Both the position numbers and the translations under genes were made by a program. From NCBI RefSeq assembly GCF_024213375.1, contig NZ_JANAVJ010000009.1:1-64000 (forward strand): 64,000 bases of DNA, read 5' to 3'. Every line of letters begins with the position of its first letter. Position 1 is the stretch's first letter. Source of the stretch: Paenibacillus sp. MZ04-78.2 (lineage in GTDB: Bacteria > Bacillota > Bacilli > Paenibacillales > NBRC-103111). The notes under the pieces are model-generated. The model was not told the DNA's origin. It saw only the letters and a program-made list of their open reading frames with translations, and ran no database searches. This document shows, piece after piece, positions 63,302-64,000 of the stretch.

Positions 63302-64000
63302 GTGGAGAACCATACGAAACCAAACGATAGCGGAGGGACATTTGGGAGCAGAACCAACTTTCTGGTCGTTATGGTTATGATTCTTGGGGTATTTGTAGCC
63401 ATCTTGAATGAGACACTCCTTAATGTCGCTTTGTCCAAAATTATGACGGACATCGGGATTTTACCAAGTACCGCGCAATGGTTATCAACCGGATACTTGC
63501 TGGTTATCGGGGTGCTTATTCCGGTCACCGCTTTTTTAATTCAGAAGTTTACGACAAGAGCCTTGTTCCTTACGGCCATGTGCTTGTTTACGCTGGGTAC
63601 GCTGGCGGCGGCTGTCGCGCCGGGATTTGGCATGCTTCTGCTCGGCAGGGTGCTGCAAGCGTCGGGAACCGGTCTGCTGTTTCCGCTGCTGACCAATGTC
63701 GTGCTGTCTACGGTTCCTTTGGAAAAAAGAGGCTCGGCCATGGGAACGATCGGTATCGTCATTACCTTTGCCCCGGCGATCGGACCGACGCTGTCCGGGA
63801 TCATCGTCGAGCATTTCAGCTGGCGGGTGCTCTTTTACGCCGTCATTCCGATCGCGCTGTTCGTCATCGCCATCGCCTATCTGAAGCTTAAGAACGTAAC
63901 CGAGACGAGGAATCCGAAAATCGATGTCTTGTCGCTCCTGCTCTCCACCTGTGGATTCGGAGGAATCGTGTACGGCTTCAGCAGCGCCGGCGAAGGGCAT
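63302..64000 (+). CDS. DHA2 MFS transporter, C-terminus beyond window
   Basis: GTG start seven bases after GAGAGGAG. 233 codons are visible and the frame is open at the right edge. First membrane segment NFLVVMVMILGVFVAILNET, then QWLSTGYLLVIGVLIPVTAF and GRVLQASGTGLLFPLLTNVV, as in EmrB/MdrA-type 14-segment exporters. Substrate unknown. The 250 bases before it hold no other gene. Confidence 0.88.
   Translation, partial: MENHTKPNDSGGTFGSRTNFLVVMVMILGVFVAILNETLLNVALSKIMTDIGILPSTAQWLSTGYLLVIGVLIPVTAFLIQKFTTRALFLTAMCLFTLGTLAAAVAPGFGMLLLGRVLQASGTGLLFPLLTNVVLSTVPLEKRGSAMGTIGIVITFAPAIGPTLSGIIVEHFSWRVLFYAVIPIALFVIAIAYLKLKNVTETRNPKIDVLSLLLSTCGFGGIVYGFSSAGEGH

Overview
ORGANISM. The window looks like the chromosome of a spore-forming Firmicute, most probably Paenibacillus. 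The basis is strong AGGAGG ribosome binding sites with many TTG and GTG starts, Spo0E-like and AbrB-like regulators, CgeB-type spore-maturation proteins, collagen-like exosporium-type proteins, a FapR-type operator on fabH, a futalosine-pathway (mqnC) fragment and a Rap/AloR-like receptor with its pro-peptide. The genus is inference. Base composition is uneven: about 51.8-63 kb is GC-rich, while about 23.2-29.3 kb and 35.2-40.3 kb are very AT-rich and look acquired.

LAYOUT. (1) 1-8.8 kb: two collagen-like surface protein genes with duplicated leader and promoter, a dead coiled-coil gene between them, and a glycan-modification operon (methyltransferase, NeuD-like acyltransferase, DegT aminotransferase, glycosyltransferases). 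(2) 8.8-12.5 kb: a peptide quorum-sensing pair, a small secreted protein, and a junction where a cysteine-peptidase-like gene and an ABC transporter are both truncated. (3) 12.5-23.2 kb: a copper/thiol island (two CsoR and one CsoR variant, two CopZ plus a CopZ remnant, CopA, a decayed YtkA-like lipoprotein in two copies, ferredoxin, ferredoxin-NADP reductase, a sirohaem-reductase-like protein, a glutaredoxin, an MFS pump). Similar CsoR-like boxes lie at its promoters. (4) 23.2-29.4 kb and 35.2-40.4 kb: two inverted copies of an accessory module. Each has a TPR-HTH regulator, an AbrB-like regulator with a Cys cluster and C-terminal helix-turn-helix, and a divergent secreted payload. In copy 1 the payload is an HNH nuclease with SMI1 immunity. 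In copy 2 it is unknown secreted proteins with two paralogous cytosolic proteins. (5) 29.4-35.1 kb, between the copies: a serine hydrolase, a collapsed two-component system, and a methyltransferase/GT61 pair. (6) 40.4-50.5 kb: UDP-glucose to UDP-glucuronate to UDP-xylose enzymes, two GT2, two more GT61, a second copy of the methyltransferase and a CDP-paratose-2-epimerase-like enzyme. (7) 50.5-51.7 kb: fabH under a FapR-like box. (8) 51.8-59.8 kb: a spore-surface glycosylation operon (three GT2, two RmlD-like proteins, an RmlC-like protein, two CgeB-like proteins, a small basic protein and a vestigial rmlA). (9) 59.9-63.1 kb: a frameshifted LRR/copper-amine-oxidase-N/MORN giant. (10) the start of a DHA2 MFS transporter running off the right edge.

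HOW IT FITS. Regions 1, 6 and 8 look like one theme: making and attaching sugars to the spore surface, with collagen-like proteins as plausible acceptors. A good SigK-type promoter (48364-48391) and SigK-like -10 elements before both collagen genes agree with late mother-cell expression. The most interesting candidate for an undescribed system is the duplicated regulator/payload module in region 4, because its roughly 300-bp divergent control region is conserved while the secreted cargo differs.
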